The notes beneath the pieces were generated by a model. It did no database searches, had not been told where the DNA came from, and saw only the letters and a program-made list of their open reading frames with translations. Made by a program: the position numbers and the translations under genes. This document shows, piece by piece, positions 5,872-6,841 of a stretch of DNA of 6,841 bases. How positions within the stretch are numbered: position 1 is the stretch's first letter; each line of letters opens with the position of its first letter. Where the stretch lies: NCBI GenBank assembly GCA_021776885.1, contig JAJFFA010000104.1, positions 1 through 6,841 of the forward strand. Reading direction: 5' to 3'. The DNA is from Planctomycetota bacterium. GTDB taxonomy: Bacteria > Planctomycetota > UBA1135 > GCA-002686595.

Positions 5872-6841
5872 ATGAATCTTCGACGAGACATGACCTGGCA
5901 TGCGGCGCTCTCCGCGTTGATCACAGCAGTGCTTGTGTCCAACGCCGCCGCCCAAACGATCTGGACGACCCTCGACGGAACGACTGACTTCAATCCCTAC
6001 TCAGTGATGGATCGGCTAGGAGACGTTGACATGGACGGCACGCCCGATTTCGTGATCGGGGCCTTCGTGACTGACAACGGACGTGGCGCCGTACGCGTGC
6101 GGTCCGGCGTTGATGGATCGTCGATCTACGATGTATTGGGTGATTTGGGTGAGAGGTTCGGTGCCCAGGTATGCGACCTAGGTGACTTCGACGGAGACGG
6201 CATCCCGGACTTCGGTGCCACGGGCCTCTTCACCGTCTCAGCGTTCTCCGGCGTCGATGGCCGCCGCTTGGGGAGTGACAGTTGGCAACCCGATACGATC
6301 GAGCACTTGGAAGGCGCCGGCGACGTGAACGGGGACGGCTTCACGGACCTGATCGCCAGCGCCGGCACCCTCGTTCGCATCTACGCGGGGCCGGACTTGA
6401 CTCTCTTCCGGAGTCAGACCATCAGCAGCCTCAGCACTAGCTGCGCCGGACTAGGTGACTTGAACGGTGACGGCTACGACGACTACTTGATCGGAAGCCC
6501 GACCGAACAGACCGTCAACGGCTCTCGCACGGGCGCTGTGCGGGTCTACTCCGGGTTCGATGCCACGGTAATCCACAGGGTGATCGGCGAACGGCCCTTC
6601 GAAGGGACCCATTTCGGCGGCGATCACCTCGGGTACGACGTCGCAGGCGTCGGTGATGTCGATGGGGACGGAGTTCCGGACTTCGCCGGTGGAGCCCCTG
6701 GACAGAACGGATTCCACAATGGCGTCACGCGAGGTTGGGCCCGCGTGTACTCCGGAGCGGACGCGCGCGTGCTGTACCACGTCGATGGCGTCGAGGGCTA
6801 TGCGATGGCGGGACTCAAGGTCGAAGGAGCCGGTGATGTCA
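5872..6841 (+). CDS. Secreted FG-GAP repeat (integrin-alpha-like beta-propeller) protein, 3'-truncated by window edge
   Basis: The frame is open from the ATG at 5872 to the last base (323 codons seen) and continues outside. Residues 1-27 form a typical Sec signal peptide: a basic start (MNLRRD), a hydrophobic core at 11-22, and a probable signal peptidase I site after AAA (25-27), before Gln28. The mature part has FG-GAP repeats, each with a Ca-binding D-x-D/N-x-D-G-x-x-D loop and a following strand such as VRVYSG. Five loops are seen, at 51-59, 105-113, 151-159, 196-204 and 262-270, and a sixth starts at 322. Such repeats normally make a seven-bladed propeller, so at least one more blade and perhaps an anchoring or sorting tail lie beyond the edge. 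These proteins act outside the cell, in adhesion or matrix binding, but the ligand cannot be told. TTG and CTA leucine codons are frequent here and rare in glgB and malQ. Confidence 0.9.
   Translation, partial: MNLRRDMTWHAALSALITAVLVSNAAAQTIWTTLDGTTDFNPYSVMDRLGDVDMDGTPDFVIGAFVTDNGRGAVRVRSGVDGSSIYDVLGDLGERFGAQVCDLGDFDGDGIPDFGATGLFTVSAFSGVDGRRLGSDSWQPDTIEHLEGAGDVNGDGFTDLIASAGTLVRIYAGPDLTLFRSQTISSLSTSCAGLGDLNGDGYDDYLIGSPTEQTVNGSRTGAVRVYSGFDATVIHRVIGERPFEGTHFGGDHLGYDVAGVGDVDGDGVPDFAGGAPGQNGFHNGVTRGWARVYSGADARVLYHVDGVEGYAMAGLKVEGAGDV
6022..6681 (+). repeat. Five FG-GAP calcium-loop repeats
   Basis: The Asp-rich loops begin at 6022, 6184, 6322, 6457 and 6655, so the periods are 54, 46, 45 and 66 codons, and a sixth begins at 6835 after 60 codons. 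The loops read DVDMDGTPD, DFDGDGIPD, DVNGDGFTD, DLNGDGYDD and DVDGDGVPD. The repeat is clear at protein level and only partial in DNA, so the duplication is old. The short second and third blades lack the longer loop found in blades 1, 4 and 5. Confidence 0.85.

Noticed and set aside
6126..6780. Minus-strand open frames opposite the FG-GAP gene
   Set aside because: The plus strand has a signal peptide, a strong ribosome site and five FG-GAP repeats. The opposite frames mirror these repeats and show no domain.
1..6841. CRISPR arrays, tRNA/rRNA genes, insertion sequences
   Set aside because: No spaced direct repeats, cloverleaf-like segments, transposase motifs or terminal inverted repeats were noticed by eye. 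The window is almost entirely protein-coding.

Overview
The window is GC-rich and densely coded on the + strand, with five consecutive genes and no intergenic gap above about 50 bases. The likely source is a planctomycete-like bacterium, possibly myxobacterial or a related GC-rich lineage. This is an inference from gene types: a Hanks kinase with a 'DWG' magnesium motif, a long activation segment and an N-terminal helical 'AAHP' module, next to an exported FG-GAP propeller protein. No rRNA or other marker is present to settle the taxonomy.

Layout. Positions 1-1629 hold the 3' part of a glycogen branching enzyme gene (glgB), cut by the left edge. Its stop overlaps the start of malQ (1626-3509), a complete 4-alpha-glucanotransferase. 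The malQ TAG is followed with no gap, and in the same frame, by the GTG of a serine/threonine protein kinase gene (3510-4895) ending in a single membrane segment. After a 47-base spacer comes a 308-codon gene (4943-5869) for a propeller-like protein with no export signal. Two bases after its stop, behind a strong Shine-Dalgarno sequence, starts a secreted FG-GAP repeat protein (5872 to the right edge, cut).

How they may work together. glgB and malQ are both alpha-glucan (glycogen/maltodextrin) enzymes and are translationally coupled. The kinase sits directly behind them and is probably co-transcribed; whether it acts on glycogen metabolism is unproven. The last two genes look like a separate unit: both have propeller-type repeats, and base composition and codon use shift away from the very GC-rich genes 1-3, most strongly in the FG-GAP gene.

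The observation most worth checking is the kinase/propeller junction. The kinase ends in a membrane helix, and the next gene is a propeller with an abrupt N-terminus and no signal peptide. The frame joining them is open, and a -1 shift at a run of five C just before the kinase stop would fuse them into a receptor kinase with an external propeller, the architecture known from mycobacterial PknD. The alternative is two separate genes, the second starting at a leaderless GTG behind a TACCAT box. No tRNA, rRNA, CRISPR, insertion sequence or convincing terminator was seen.
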